64,000 nucleotides of DNA from Rallus limicola (Eukaryota > Chordata > Aves > Gruiformes > Rallidae): contig JAKCOZ010000003.1 of assembly GCA_022605955.1 (NCBI GenBank), positions 47,926,179 to 47,990,178 of the forward strand, written 5' to 3'. The stretch's first letter is position 1; each line of letters starts with the position of its first letter. The notes under the pieces are model-generated. The model was not told the origin of the DNA. It searched no databases and saw nothing but the letters and a program-made list of their open reading frames with translations. The position numbers were made by a program, and so were the translations under genes. This document shows, piece by piece, positions 18,742 to 32,837 of the stretch.

Positions 18742-21700
18742 CTGTTGTGGGGGAGATACACAGTATTAGATAAAAAAAAAAAAAAGGAGACACCCCCCAC
18801 TAATAAAAAAAGATATAATGTCTATTACAAGCATTTCCAGTCACATTAGAAACTACCATCAGAATTTCTTTTCTTGTGACCTGTGAAAAAAATCATCTCT
18901 GAAATAGAAATTTATTTCAGCTCACATTTCATTTATATTTGATTTTTAGTTACTGTATTTTATAACTCAGAAAACCCTCTATATATCCCTGTAATCTGAG
19001 AATTAAAGATTAAAAAGACTCCAACAATAACTAGCTTAAAAGAAACATTTTTCACGTCAGAAATGGGGTATTATTTTTTTGAAGTTGCATAAAACACTTG
19101 AAAGAAAGAGATATCATTATCAGAATGATTTAGCCCTTACACAATGTCTCTACAGCATTTCCACAAGAGCTTTACTGTGGTTTTTTTCATCACACGCCAA
19201 CCCCCCGCCCCAGCCCCTCCAAAACAAGCAAGCAGACAAAATACACTCAATTTTTTTCCCTTTAGTTCTGTTAGACAGGGGCATGGAAAGGCAACCACCC
19301 TCTGTGATGAGAAGCAGCAACTACATATTGAACAGGTTGTAACTTTAGGGTCTGTTACTTCTCCATATTAAAGCACCTGTTCTCCCACTGAGCAACATGA
19401 ATGCAGAAAGGCGGCAGCTGCTTAGAGCCACTCCTGCTGCCTCTGCCCTCAGCACCTACAACTAGAGGAGATAGAGTATCTGAAGAAATGAAGAAAAAAA
19501 ACTTCAAGAAAACCACCAAAAGCTAAAAGGATTGCATTTAAAGTAGCATTGGTATACACCTAGAAGTCAGTATTCCCTGAAATGGGAAACAGACAGCAAC
19601 AATAATACCTAAAAGTAATGTGTTTGTTCTTACATTTTAATTTTGGATATAAACAAGACCACAAAATTAGGTGTCAGATAAAACCTAGTATTTAACTTTT
19701 AAGGAGAAAATTACCACCTGTGTGTGAAAAGGCCAGCACAATAGAGTCCTTAAATGCTTCAAGTGGCCTTGATTTCTACTCAAATTTTTGAATTAACATT
19801 GCATTTATCATACTGATGCCCGTAACAGAGCCCATTAATTCTGTATGAGAAAGCATAATCACAGAGCCATTCGACAGCAGATGCAGAGAACACCCCACTC
19901 TCCATACCACCATTTTTTTTTGGCTAGAAACAGATGCAAAATGCTTTTTGAGCTGTGTTTAAATCACATCTTCACAGCTGCTCTCACCACAGTCCCGAGA
20001 GACAAGGATTCCACTCCCACTCGCCAATACTTCCAACTTTTTTATAATCCATTTATCTATCACAGATGCCCTTCTGACATCTCTTCCCCACCCCTCTCCC
20101 CCAAGACTCTCTAACTTCTACATTACTCTCCAGATGCTTCTGAGGACCTCAAAAATTTCAAGGTGGCAATGATTTTCATTGCCTGAAGGGGAGAAGGGAA
20201 GCAGAGGGAAGCTGACATCACACGTGGCACAAATTTCAATCTTTAGTTGGGGATCAACACAATTTATTACTGTCCTGCATGAAGTGCAAACACCAAGTTA
20301 CTGAGAGCAACAGTTTAATTTAACTGGATTTCCTCTGCCGTTGCCAGACCTTATTAAAGACAAGCTTAAAAAAATAAATAAATTGTAACACTGTGCAGAC
20401 AAGACATGGACACAAGCTTTAGCAACTGCACTAGAAAAAACTGGCTGTGATCTGCAGTGTGTCATGGACTTAGATAAAAGCCAAAAGACAAAGCAGCTAT
20501 CTTAAACTCCAGCAGAGTAGTGAATTACGTTTAATGCACTGAGCCATAAACTAGCCGACAGACAATAATTTGACAAACTAGCATATGCAGGGTTATAAAC
20601 AAATTCCTTTATTAAAGTTATATATGCATGTATTTAACACAGATCAAGGATATACCTAACTGTCTATCAGCTGTAACACATGTGCAAAGTTCACACAGAA
20701 GCAAAAAACGTGGTGGAAGAATGCCGTGATTTTATAGCAATCACAGCAGATTTGAGGAGACTCAATGCTGCAAACTATCCCACTAGAATCAACAAAGATC
20801 ACTTCCTTATGGATGAAACCTGGCGAAGTCAGTTTTACTTAGGGAGAGCATCAGATCCTGTTACTAGGAAAATCAATTTGTAAGCACAACTTCCAATATA
20901 AAAAAAGCTTTTACAACAACAATACTGATAAAGCCATAGATGCAGTATCTGGATACTAAATCCTGTGGGTTTATATAGAAGTCTAACAGCTCGGGCAAGC
21001 CTGGAAACAGAATAAAAATCCAAACCCCAAGTGACTGGAGAAACAGGTAGCGCTATTACAGGTTTATGGTGTGGTGTCCCAGAAAAGCAAGATAGGTTAG
21101 AAGCAGAGTCCTATCTATGACCTTCATCCATCACGGCATTCATCCACCCATCTGCACGTCAATACCTGGGAGACTTTCAAACAAAAACCAGTGCCAGTTA
21201 ATTCTCTGTCCATATGTGCAGTGCTTGCTTATTAGTCAAATCCTGCTGTTCTTTGGGGTCTGCTGGCTGTTTTATGTTTTAGTCCTAGGGTATCTCTATG
21301 CTGCTGAGATTACTCTTAATGTTTTTGACCTGGTAAAGTAAACCTGACTGGTGGTCAGGCATTAGGTAAGTAATTAAACTCCAGCATCTTCTGGGACACA
21401 CAATGAATAGACAATCAACATACCAAAACAATACTCTACCTCATGACAACACACAGGGTAGCTCAGTTTGCAAGCAGCTATTGTTAAGAAAACTGTATTG
21501 AGACTAATTAAATTGTCATTGTTTTATAAGTAGCTTCAAGAAGTCCTGTGTCTTTGTCACAGAGGGAAGATGCTTTAAATCTTTTAAAAAGGTGCACGTT
21601 ACAGTCATTGTATGTTAATAATGTATTTTTAATAGCTGTCTACTTAAAAAATAAAGAGTTTCAGATGCAATGACTTTCTGTGAGAGAACTGAAGATTAAT

Positions 21701-24700
21701 GATAATTGTTACCCTAAATTCCTGATGGATCAAAAAACAAATCCAGTCTTGATGTCATTATTTGATGGTCTTTTAAAACAAATCACAGCACATCAGCACC
21801 GCAGCAATAAAATAGAACTATGGGTCACATGTTCCTCTGTGTCAGTTCACTTGGCGGTGAACCCAGGCTGCATAGAGAGCACCACACAAGAAACCATCCA
21901 CCAACAGGTCGGACTCGCATACCACAGCAAACAGTGTCAGGCAGCAGAACAGGCAGCTTTGAATTGTTTTGAATGCTTCTGTGGATGCTTTCACTGAGAT
22001 CCACTCATACCTGAGGAGATGAAGCTATTTCAAAACCTGGATTAGTTATGCTTCACACCAACAAACAACTTTTTCCAGTAACAACCAAACAAAGTTTGCA
22101 TGCTCCTTAAATATGTTTGCCAGGATGTTTTGCATGTTCTGGCCCCTACTTAAGGTATGGCTATGTTTTTAATGGGATTTAATTTAAATCTCATTTGTAT
22201 ATGTATGAAGCTTACCACTTACATTGTCCTCTCTTGTCCATAAACTAGTAGATGTTTTGAAATTGCTGTAACTGTTCTACTCAAAAGCAAGACTAAGTAA
22301 AAAAAAGTTTAGTGAAGCTTTTTCTATTATTATATGCAGGACAACAGTGAGAATAATTGAAATACTATATTATTATCCTTTCTGTAAGTAGTGATTTTTA
22401 AAAAAAATTGTATTCAGAACCCTGCTTTAATCTTCAGCTTTCAGTATTCCCATATTTCACCAGGATGACACACTAAGGCTTCGTTCACTTAGAAATCTAG
22501 CCCTCCTTTCCCCAAAATCCTGTCAATGCAATCCACAGCTGAAGCACAACAGCACGGAAGCCACCTATGGGAAAGATTCTTCCTTGTTTTGAACACATTG
22601 TAGTAAGCCAGCACTCATTATCACCTGCCTCGGAGAAAACCCAGAGGATTGAAGTTAAACGTCCAGGGAAACGAAGTCTAAATTTGCCGCACACACACAC
22701 AGACACACGCGCACACACACACACAGACACACGCGCACACACACACACAGACACACGCGCACACACACAGACACACGCACACACACACAGACACACGCAC
22801 ACACACACACAGACACACGCACACACACACACAGACACACGCACACACACACAGACACACGCGCACACACACACAGACACACGCGCACACACACACAGAC
22901 ACACGCGCACACACACACAGACACACACACACGCACACACACACAGACACACACAGACACACCCCTGCCCCACCCCCACTCCCCTCTCCAGCATGAACCC
23001 AAGTCTAACACAACTGGAGTATATGGTACAAACGGCTTTGTCCATGACTAAACCTCAATGTAGCTAGCTAAAATACATAGATCAAAAGAAATTCCCTGAT
23101 GCAAACAGGAAGTCCCAATGTAGTGAGAGCAGAAGATTAGTGGTCAGCACTGTAACACTGTCTGCCCAGAAAAGGTCCAGACCTTAAAAAAAACCTAGAA
23201 AAAGGATTCCAAGTGAGGGCAAGACCTCCTTGGTCTTAAATTTTGCTTTAGACAATTCCATCATGTAACCTCAATTCATTCATTTATTGAATCCAACCAG
23301 AAAGTTCAGGTTTGTCCCCGCCATACATAAGTGGACAATTCTTCAGGAACCCTATGATGTTCTGGTGAATATGGCCAGCATATATTTCTCTTGCCATCTC
23401 ATAAAGACACTACCAATAATTGATTTAGACAACACAGGCTTTTCAGTCTCCCTGTTTCTAAGACAAGCAAGTAACAGTCTTTCAGTCTTACATAAAAAGG
23501 TCTCACGTTTTATCCTACCAGCCTTCCTCCCCATGTGATCCCATCTGAACACGTATGACCATAAAAACACACAGTATTCCAAATTAATCTAACTACAGTA
23601 CACGTACAGTAACATGGCATTTTCCCAAATTCAATTGAAACTTCCTTTATACATCTTCAGAGCTTTGATTTCCAAAGCTATATCAGACTGGTCCTTGCAA
23701 ACATTATGTGATTCAGAAAATACAGTCAGGTCCTTCCCTAAATTCCCTATGATAGATGAGTCCACAGCTTACCATAGCCATTTCTGTTACTGGTCCTCCA
23801 GCACAAAATGCTGCATGTTGCTATGTAATTCAACAGTTTCCCAGTTTCATCTTTCAAATTCATGTGACTATTCATCATTAGGGGTTAGTATCACCCAGAG
23901 GAACAACCTCCTGTGACTACCAAGGTGGGGACACCTGAATGCCCTGACTTGCTGAGATAATAATCATTCACTTTGCAGGTTGGGTGGTGCAGATGATCTG
24001 CCTATGCAGCAGCAGGCAGTCAGCTGGAAAAGACCATTAATGACCAGGGCACCAGATGTTGTCCAAGCCCATCCTGCAACCCTTCACTTCCCACGATTCT
24101 GAATGTACTACACACTTCATACAAAAATTATTTTTCTGCTTCCAGCCCAGATACTAAAGGCAAAATATGTCCAAACAACTACCCTAAGACAGTTACTAAC
24201 AACGATGAAGGGGTGAAATGACCTAGTTTGGTTTCCACTTTCATATGAAAAAGACTTGATGTAGCGAATGCTTATATTACTCTTTATATCTTTTATGATC
24301 TTGACACATATGCATAAAGCATAGTAGGAGACTTCAACTGAAAATTAAAACCTGACTTTAAACAAACGGTAACTGTCTCTACAGGTAGCTATAGGTCCTG
24401 CAGACAGGAAAATGGCTTTACATGTATTTTCTTAGTAATTAATGCATATAACAGTTACTATACATACATTGTATGTGTTGTCTTTTTCCTATTCCTTTCT
24501 AACCCTCAGCTTCAGACCTTATACCTCTCTGTGCAATCTGAAGCCTTGGATTACTTACTGCTCTTTCCTAGAGCCCACAAGCCTTCACAGCCGCTGCTGC
24601 TTAGAAATAAATCTGTCCCTCCTTTGCCAGGTGCTACTTGTGTGCTGTCTGTGCCCTGCACAATCAACTTACTTCATCAGCATGGTGCTGTCTCACTTGT

Positions 24701-25915
24701 CTCTCCCATACTACCACATAAATTTGAGAATGATCAAGATGGCATGGCTAACAAACTTCACTGAGATATTCAGTGTTTGTCCAATTTGGCTTACATCTGT
24801 AAAGTTTTAACATGACGCTCCTGTGTAGGAACAATCCCGTACTGCCTCCAGACCAAACAGAATTAGGGAGGAAGAGAGAAATCTGCCGGAATCCTCTATA
24901 TGACTTTCTCTTATGGGACAATCATCAATATTCTAAACTTGGAACACTGGTCCTCCTCAGAGAATGTCCATTTCAGGTAGACAGCAGGTAGTGCCTTCAG
25001 TTCATACTGCATCTTGGAGAAAAACAGGACTACTAGGAAGACCATGGGTATAAAATGTAGCTCAAAGTACTATGTTTAATAAGTTTTTCTTCTAAAACAG
25101 TGCAGTACTGCTCTCATTCGGTCTGTTTTGGCTAACTCCATTCCAAATTGTTATGATAACATAGTTGCAACCTGAGCTCTTCAGAAGATGTGAAATAAGG
25201 CACACTGCTTCCAAAGGTGCAGCCAGACCTCTGATTACTCTGCAGATCCAAAGATGAGAACATTCTCAAGCCTTGAGCACAGGCACAGATACTAGCACAA
25301 GTGCTAATGTGGTGCACTCCAACATAGCTTCATCTTAAGATACATAACATGCCTTCATGCACCTGATTTAGTGAACAGAGAGGATGCATACCACCTTTTT
25401 GTCTTCAGAGATGTGAGGTCTTGGGGTCGCTTAAACAGGTGGCCCAAATAAAATTCACCTCAGATATGAGATGCAAGCAGAGGTAACTAAGTATGTGTTT
25501 TGCCTGTTCTTCCAACAAGCAATGAACTGCTGCGGAAAAGAACAGCTTGGTTGTAGATTCAAGTGTCTCCTCACAATGGATGACAATACTGACTTCCAAT
25601 AGTTCTGAGACCCTTACTTCTCAAGCAATACCACAATCTTATTAGGACTATAAAAGAAAGGTCCAGGATAACACTGAATATTATCAGAATAATTAACAGA
25701 TACTGATCCCAGGTGGATTTTGAAGAGTCGGACAATCTGAATTTCTTTCAGCTTGAACAGCCTGTAATGAAGGGATAAGGACCTGCAATAACAATAAATA
25801 TGCTACAAATTCGAATTTAAAAACATAGCCCACGTAAGACAGACATCAACTGTCTGTTTTCCTTTTTCCACATACAGACGTTTTAAGAATTTAGTAACAC
25901 AGACATAAAAATCAC
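18742..25915 (-). other. MAST4 intron 2
   Basis: This 7174-base intron contains the CA-type minisatellite at 22690-22962. Apart from that I see no exon or identifiable transposon. Confidence 0.8.
22690..22962. repeat. CA-type minisatellite, 20-26 bp units
   Basis: About twelve units of the form CAGACACACGCGCACACACA repeat in tandem. The AG landmark recurs at 22701, 22725, 22749, 22769, 22789, 22811, 22833, 22853, 22875, 22897, 22919 and 22945. Units carry either GCGC or GCAC in the order GCGC x3, GCAC x4, GCGC x3, GCAC x1. Alternating purine-pyrimidine sequence favours Z-DNA. Open frames through the array (Cys/Val-rich or His/Thr-rich) are artefacts. Confidence 0.95.
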
Positions 25916-26004
25916 CTGCATGAGCTGAGAGTGGTGAATGAGGTCGAGGGAGAGCTGCAGACTGGCCATTGCCCATCAAACTCTTCCTATTGCTTGTTCT
26001 ACAA
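25916..26004 (-). CDS. MAST4: MAST4 exon 2, Ser/Arg linker
   Basis: This 89-bp exon completes Ser31 (AG|T) and reads CRTSNRKSLMGNGQSAALPR then PHSPLSAHA, ending with one base of Gly61. The acceptor is ...TTTACCCACAG at 26006-26005 and the donor is GCAG|GTGAT at 25915-25914. Short and long MAST isoforms share this exon, so it is where the alternative first exons join. The peptide is basic and Ser/Pro-rich with no globular domain. SNRKSL resembles a site for basophilic kinases, which is inference. Confidence 0.92.
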
Positions 26005-27153
26005 CTGTGGGTAAAGAGAGAAGAAAAAGACATTAGCATCAGAAACACAGCATGTGCCACATATGGACATTTTGAGATTCTGCTACTTTGTTCTTTCACT
26101 TCCCAGTCTCCTATTAAAAATCAGAGCTATTGTTTTTGTAGGCACGTCCAGGAAGTCTATGATCACACTGGATAATGGCAAAGACAGCAGTTTCCAGTGA
26201 AAATGCACCATGGATGCTTTTCAGGCACGCACGTTTGCTGTTCTGCGCAGAGACCAGCATTCCCCTGTAGAGTCATTTACAAAATGTTCTTCCCTGACTG
26301 CAGCTTGTTTCTCTGCCATACACTTTTTTTATTATGAAGAAAAATATACAAACCTAATGAGAAAAACAGTTGCACATTTGCAATCACCAATGATTAAACC
26401 TATTTCTGTTGCATGAACTGTAGCTCCAAATCACGTGCCATGAAGAGCAATGATTTATCAATCTGAGAATGATACAATAATTATAAATCTAATTATTGAG
26501 ATAAATTTCACATCTGTGCCTTTTGTCAATGGAACAGATGATGCCTAAGAAGATGAATGCATTTTTTCACTCATACATTTTTCATCTCCAAAGCCAGTAA
26601 TTTCCCAAATCACAAGATCATTAGGTGAGATAAATAGTAAATTAACGCATCTATTAAACTTGGGAAAGGAGGTATTTTTCTTAAATACATCATGCAGGTT
26701 TAAAATATTTGTTGGCAGAAGTGTTTTTCTCCCCCTTTCTACTATAATGACTCAAGTGTAAATCCCCAACACTGCAAACATTCACTAACAAGGAAAATAG
26801 TATCTCAGTCAAAAAGACTGTGTATAAACGTAAAGTGCATATGCTAACGTTCACAGCACTGCAAACAGATTTTTTCCTGTAAAGGTTTAGAAAAAACTTA
26901 AAACCACTAAAAGGGGTAAAACTCATATATAAAACTGCATTAACACAGTAGGTTGAAATGGAAGCAGATTTAGAACATATTCTTAGATGCCTCCAAATAT
27001 TAATAACATTATGATCTCTATATAACAGCCAGAAAGCAAGACTGAGTAGTCTTTATATAAGTCAAAATGCAAAGGAAATTATGGAGTTTAATAGCACAAA
27101 CAGCTAAGTAAAACATATTCAAAAGTAATCCAAAGTAATACTGAAAGCAAGGC

Positions 27154-27177
27154 GGGGGGTGGGGGGGGTGGGGGTGG
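27154..27177 (+). repeat. G-run tract, G-quadruplex prone
   Basis: Runs of 6, 8, 5 and 2 G are separated by single T on the plus strand. The tract ends about 45 bases before the adjacent CR1 copy. Confidence 0.7.
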
Positions 27178-27220
27178 CGAAGCAGGGGAAACACAGAATA
27201 TGAAAGCAATATATTAGGTG

Positions 27221-27868
27221 ACAGAATCATGGAATCGTAGAACGGTTTGGGTAAAAAGGGACCTTAAAGATCATCTAGTTGTGGTCTCCACTAGACCAGG
27301 TTGCTCAAAGCCCCATCCAACCTGGCCGTGAACACTGCCAGGGAGGGGGCAGCCACAGTTTCTCTGTGCCAGGGCCTCACCACCCTCACAGGGAAGAACT
27401 TCTTGACACCTCACCTGAACCTACCCTCTTTTAGTTTAAAGCCATTACCCCTTATCCTATCACTCCATGCCCTTGTAAACAGTCCCTTTCCAGCCTTCCT
27501 GTAGGCTCCTTCAGGTACTGGAAGACTGCTTTAAGGTCTCCCTGGAGCCTTCTCTTTGCCAGGCTGAACAGGCCCAAGTCTCTCAGCCTGTCTTCATGGG
27601 AGAGGTGTTCCAGCCCTCTCATCATCTTCATGGCCCTTCTCTGGACTTGCTCCAACAGCTCTATGTCTGTCTTCTACCGTTTTTGCCAGAGCTGGACACA
27701 GGGTTTCAAGAAAGCATAGAAGAAAGGCAAAATCACCTCCTTTAGCCAGCCACACTGCTATTGATGCAGCCCAGGACACAGCTGGCCTTCTGGGCTGCAA
27801 ATGCACATTGCTACCTCATGTTGAGCTTCACATTAATCAACACCCCCAAGTGCTTCTACTCAGAGCTG
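27221..27868 (-). mobile_element. CR1 LINE fragment with ORF2 C-terminal remnant
   Basis: The left end shows ACAGAATCATGGAATCGTAG, the reverse complement of a CR1 tail, so the element reads on the minus strand. The minus frame at 27452-27655 encodes a remnant of the CR1 ORF2 C-terminus ([37 protein letters not shown]). Further right the antisense CR1 blocks GGGCTGCAAATGCACATTGC and TGTTGAGCTTCACATTAATC follow in the expected order. About 650 bases remain of a roughly 4.5-kb element. It is 5'-truncated and broken by stops, so it cannot move by itself. Confidence 0.93.
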
Positions 27869-28044
27869 TAGCTGTGATACATGCAATATGCAAAAATATC
27901 AAACACTAAGGTTGGTCTTCCACTGAAAAAGTTAATTTGAAGCAGCAAGAGTGACCCTCCCAAATGCTCAATGGGTTAATGCACAGTTCATTTGCAGGAA
28001 TTGCATAATGAACTAACACATCAATTATTATAATCACATAAGTG

Positions 28045-28058
28045 ATGAGTTAACTCAT
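28045..28058. repeat. Perfect 14-bp palindrome
   Basis: ATGAGTTAACTCAT is its own reverse complement. The core GTTAAC resembles half of an HNF1-type homeodomain site. It may be a protein-binding site or chance. Confidence 0.4.
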
Positions 28059-31000
28059 GAGTATATACTTTTCATTACTGCAGATCTATTCAAGAGCAAA
28101 AAATTATGCCAGATTCACAACTAGAGCACAGGAAAAATCCAAACAAAGCTATACAGTGCAATTTCTAAACTGAACAGACAAGAGCATTTAAAATGTGAAG
28201 TTATATACATGTGTTTTTGTCTCTCTACATGAAGCACTTCTGCAAGTATTTTTAACATCCTCTGCACTTAACCTAAATTTTAAATTATAGAACTTGAACA
28301 AATGCTCCATATTTCATGAGACAATCATTTCATAGTCACTTCATTTCCCCCCACCTCGAAAGTTTGTCTGGCTGAAGACTGATATTCAACTCTTATCTAA
28401 AAATCATCCAAAGCCTTCCTTCAGGCTTCATGCAATGTCAATGTATTTTTGGTATCTTTTTTTCCATTACACTATGATAAGCCTCACTTTATCTGCTATG
28501 CTTGTTTTTAAAAGCTTGAATAACTGTTGCCCTGCAATTCTCCAATGTAAAACTGAAGTAAGTAGAAACTTCCAGTATTCAAAATTAGATCTATTTGAAG
28601 CAGCTGTGCATGGCTAAAATTCAGGATCTAAAGCATCACCATATCTGTCACAGGGAGGGAATACATTTTAAGCATTTATATGCATGTCTATGTTCTCAGC
28701 AAAACTAACATTACTTTCAACAAATTCTAGGCACCCTTCACTGATTTTGCCACAAATTCCAGATACAGGCTTATCAGCATAACTTGCCTTTATCTGTAAA
28801 AAACCCCAGAGATTTACCAGTTTTGCCAGGATTTCCTATGTAAATACATTACTATCTTGTATTCATTTCTGCATTAAAATTCAAACTTCACATTCTTCAA
28901 TGTGAAATCAGTGCAACGCTTTTCTCAAATTGAAGAGATATCTAATTCATGTTACCTTGATTTTTTTTTGAGGTTATTATTAAGAATTACTTTTTCTGTA
29001 ACTTAAAAATTACTTATTACCTTCAATATAAAGATCTTACATAATGAGAAAACTTTCCACCAACTGTCATTTCAAAAATCTTTGCTTTGTTCAGACATGG
29101 CTGCAGCTGTATGGAAAATTTATCTTCCTCCACACTCAGATGAAATACTATATTGCGAAACAGAAAATTAAAAATACAACATCTCCTCTATTTGTCTTTC
29201 CAGTAAGCAAAGATGTAAATAACTGCATGAAAGGACAAATTGGTCTTTGAGGTCCTGCTGTAGCTTTGGGATTCTTTAGTTCTGTTTCACAAAGATTTTG
29301 AAACACTGTTACCCACCCGGTATAATCTGTGAAACACAACTCCTTCCCCAGAATAATGCTATTATAGAAGTTCTTTGTAGGTACAAATGAAAATAAATCT
29401 TCAGAGAACCTTGAAAGATGATCTACATTGCTGGAACACCACAAATAGGAAAGCAAGGTCGCACTAAGGAAGTGCCAAACCATTACTTTCTGAACTTAGC
29501 CTTGAAATAGCAATCTTACGTACACAAAAGAATTTCAGAAGTTAAAGTCATTCTGCAGACACACTTTTTTTCCTAGATCTCCGAACACATCAAGTAACTT
29601 TCTTCTTCTATTGTCTTCATAAACCTATTCTCCCATTCAAATCTGACAAGATAAACCAAGTGATAAGAGGCAGTACTGAAAGAAAGCCTCTTTGTCTGCA
29701 GGAAAGTTATAGCAGTGCAGAACAGTCTACAGGGATTGTAACTTAGGGAAACATAAACCTTGGTAAACCACAGAGCACTACACCCTGAAAATGCAATTCT
29801 CTAAGCCTTGGATTTCATGCTACGATCAAGTTGCATGGCACAGAGAAGAGACTAGTAAGCCAAGCAGCAGAAACCTCACCGGCTTTAGAGCTCTGAACAA
29901 AAGGGAAAAAAAAAATCCAAGGAGAAGAAGAAAGTAGGGGAGAAAGAGAGTAGGAAAAATTCTGACATGTTACTTCAGGGGACACACAAAACTTGAACAT
30001 AATATAACATTTACAGTTTTTTGCCCTTTGTCATCTTCTCTGCCCCAGGAAGGCCCTTCCTGGACGTCAGTCTGTTGTCCACCACTGAAAAGTGGCGGTC
30101 CTGCATGACTACCTATCTGAAAGAAGCTGGCATTGCACCCTACCAGCACCGCCTGGACTACTGGCGCTGTTCCTTACCTTGGAATTCAATTCCTATTTGG
30201 TTTCCAAATCCCCCACAGTCAGGTTCTGCCTTACCTCCTGCTCTCTACCACTCACACCTCTCCCTCCCTGTCCTGACTTCTCACCACTTCTCACTGCTGG
30301 GGAATTCCTCCTTCCTGCCACTCCAGTTTCAGGCCTAATGCACTAACCTCTGAGTCACTTACCCAGCTGCTACAGATGATCAATGTTTCCCATGAGAAGT
30401 ACTCGTGATAAAACAGAGGACACTACATAAAAAGTGCTTTGTGCTCAGCTTTCCTTAAAGATGCAATCCAGTTACACGAAACTTGATTACCTTGCTCCTT
30501 AAATAACCACAAGTTTTCTGTATCAGGCAAAAACTGTTTGGGCAAAAGACAATGGGAACTGCTACACTGAAACCAGCAAAACACAAGGCAAAGCACTAAT
30601 ATGGGAATTAAACACTAAACAGAATAAAAAGTTGAAGCAGAAATCCAATTCTTTGAGGAGAGGCAGTACGTCATCCAGAGCTGAAATATTAAATGCAGTA
30701 TTCAAGAAACGGCAAAAATTGCAAGAGGCATTATGCACTGAAATGTAAGTTTCCTCCTCAGAACAAGAGCTAATAAGTGTGCAAATTACTAGCAGTAAAG
30801 GTTAATTGCTTTTTTTCTCTCCCCAAAAAAGTAGGGAAAGAAGGTTATATTGACAGAGATTACCACTTGCTATGCTTTTCATGGGAAATTTGGCATCTGC
30901 TTTAATCACTTATAATGATTTCATTTCAACATCCTCAATTATTAATATTTACACTTGTAATGAAGATGGATTTGGACTGTAAGTTATTATGGCAGTTCAC

Positions 31001-32547
31001 CACCTTTCACAGGCTATGCTGAGCACAGCACTACTCCACAGCAGAGCTTCTTAATTTTGGTTTCAGTGTGATACAATGGTTTAGCTGAAGGTAAAGATTA
31101 AGAGGCTATTCCTCCTATTTTAAGAGAGGCTGCAAACAGGATGTTTTATTTGCTAATGTAAGTGCAGAAAAATTAAGCTGCTGCCCTACCCAGAATGCAA
31201 AGCCTGACCACGTAGACACAAGAGACACTAGTAATGCAAGACCAGCACTCATACAAAGGCTCTAGGGATAGAAAAGGTGGTTATAATCTCTCAGGCGTTA
31301 AAATTGCATAGCTGAAAACTACCTCAGGAGGAATACACTGTCCCTAGCAAGACTTCAGATGTGGCCACATTGTTTATATAGGAGAGTTAAATTTAAGTTA
31401 CATTTCAGTTATATTTAACTTGTTATGAAGCGAGGTAACCTGTGACTTCAGTTATTAACTGTCTTCAAGAATGGCAGCACTGAAGAGTCAACACATAGCA
31501 CTGACTTCAGAAAAACTGTAAAGTGAGGAATTTAGCTTTGTTTTATTTCAGGAGTTTTGGGGTTTTTTTTAAAGAAAAATAAGCCTTTTGCATTAAAAAA
31601 ACCCAACATTGGTATTTCCAAGCTCTCTGGAATCCTGTTAAGTTCTGTGGAACACTAACTCAACCAATATGCAAAAATCAGCTGCCATGCAGAGATGATT
31701 TACACCAATACTGCAGCAGCTTCCATGTCAAAAGGAGTCTTTAAGCTTGTGTATGATGAAGCATCTCCTAATCTATACAGTCTAAGTAACACATGGCCTG
31801 CAATTAATAGTATTTTCATACCTATATCATTTTTCTAAAGAAAATCAATCAAGAATGTTCCTCTCTGAACACTGTGGACTCAGGGCTATAAGAGCAAAAT
31901 CCACAAGCTCCATTCAGTGCTACTGCTGCTGGATCACCTAACATTATTTTCTGCTATATTTTTACTAGACTATGCCTGCATATTTATCTTCCAAAATTTG
32001 GTCCATGCATATGGATGTAGGTGTGCATATATATATGCATACACATACATAAAAATTTACATATAAAAAGATACATATACACTCACATATTTAAAACATT
32101 ACACATACAGACAAACATTCTATTCATTACATACCCACTCTCTGTGAGGCATTATTCCGTATCAATTTTTAATGAGCTGGGGAAAAAAAGGGATCTTAAG
32201 AGTTTAAATTTAAACTGTTGTAATGCAGTGGTTCAAGTTTTATTTTCTTGTATTTAAGATTTAATCAACTTTAATGAGGCCAGTTTTAGCCTGGAGAAAT
32301 GAGAGTGCTGTCAAAACATAACGAACATGACACACTAAGATGAAGTACACAGCTGCTGGCAGCCCTAGTTTGGCAGTTTGTCCTGAATCTTTACAGCACT
32401 ACAGTGAGAGTTACAGTTTCAGCTACTGGCCAGGTATACAGGGACAGGGAGCTCAGGGTCCTCTCCATCTAGTCACACGGCTGTGTCCAGCACCTTTTTC
32501 CCCTGCCACTACTACCACCATGCCACCAGACCTTCATGATCTGTTCA

Positions 32548-32837
32548 GAAAGACATGCAGCAATAGGTCAAGGGGCAACAGTTTTACACTAGAAGAGGAG
32601 AGATTTAGGTCGGATATTGAGAAAAAAGAAAAAGTTCTTCACTATGAGTGTAGTAGACCACTTGAACAGATTTCCCAGAGATGTAGTGGAGACCCCATCC
32701 CTGGAGATATTCAAGGTCAGGCTTGATGGGGCAGAGCAACCTGATCTAGTAAAGATGTCCCTGCTTACTGCAGTAAGTTGGACTAGAGGACCTCTAAAGC
32801 TCTTTCCAAACCAATACATTCTGTGATTCTATGATCC
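32548..32837 (+). mobile_element. CR1 LINE fragment, 3' end, sense orientation
   Basis: The block ATAGGTCAAGGGGCAACAGT is followed by GAGGAGAGATTTAGGTCGGA, CATCCCTGGAGATATTCAAG and the tail ATTCTGTGATTCTATGATC. These are CR1 3' segments in forward order, so the element lies on the plus strand, opposite to MAST4. It is 5'-truncated to about 290 bases. Confidence 0.92.

Noticed and set aside
22690..22962. Regularly spaced repeat array that might suggest CRISPR
   Set aside because: There are no unique spacers and the genome is vertebrate; it is a minisatellite.
22497..23067. Long open frames through the CA minisatellite
   Set aside because: A repeat without in-frame stops gives Cys/Val or His/Thr repeats in several frames; not genes.
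27452..27655. Minus-strand frame with [18 protein letters not shown]
   Set aside because: It is the remnant of the CR1 ORF2 C-terminus, listed with the element and not a host gene.
32020..32110. AT-rich TATA/CATA stretch as a promoter
   Set aside because: Low-complexity microsatellite-like sequence with no initiator, CpG or downstream exon.
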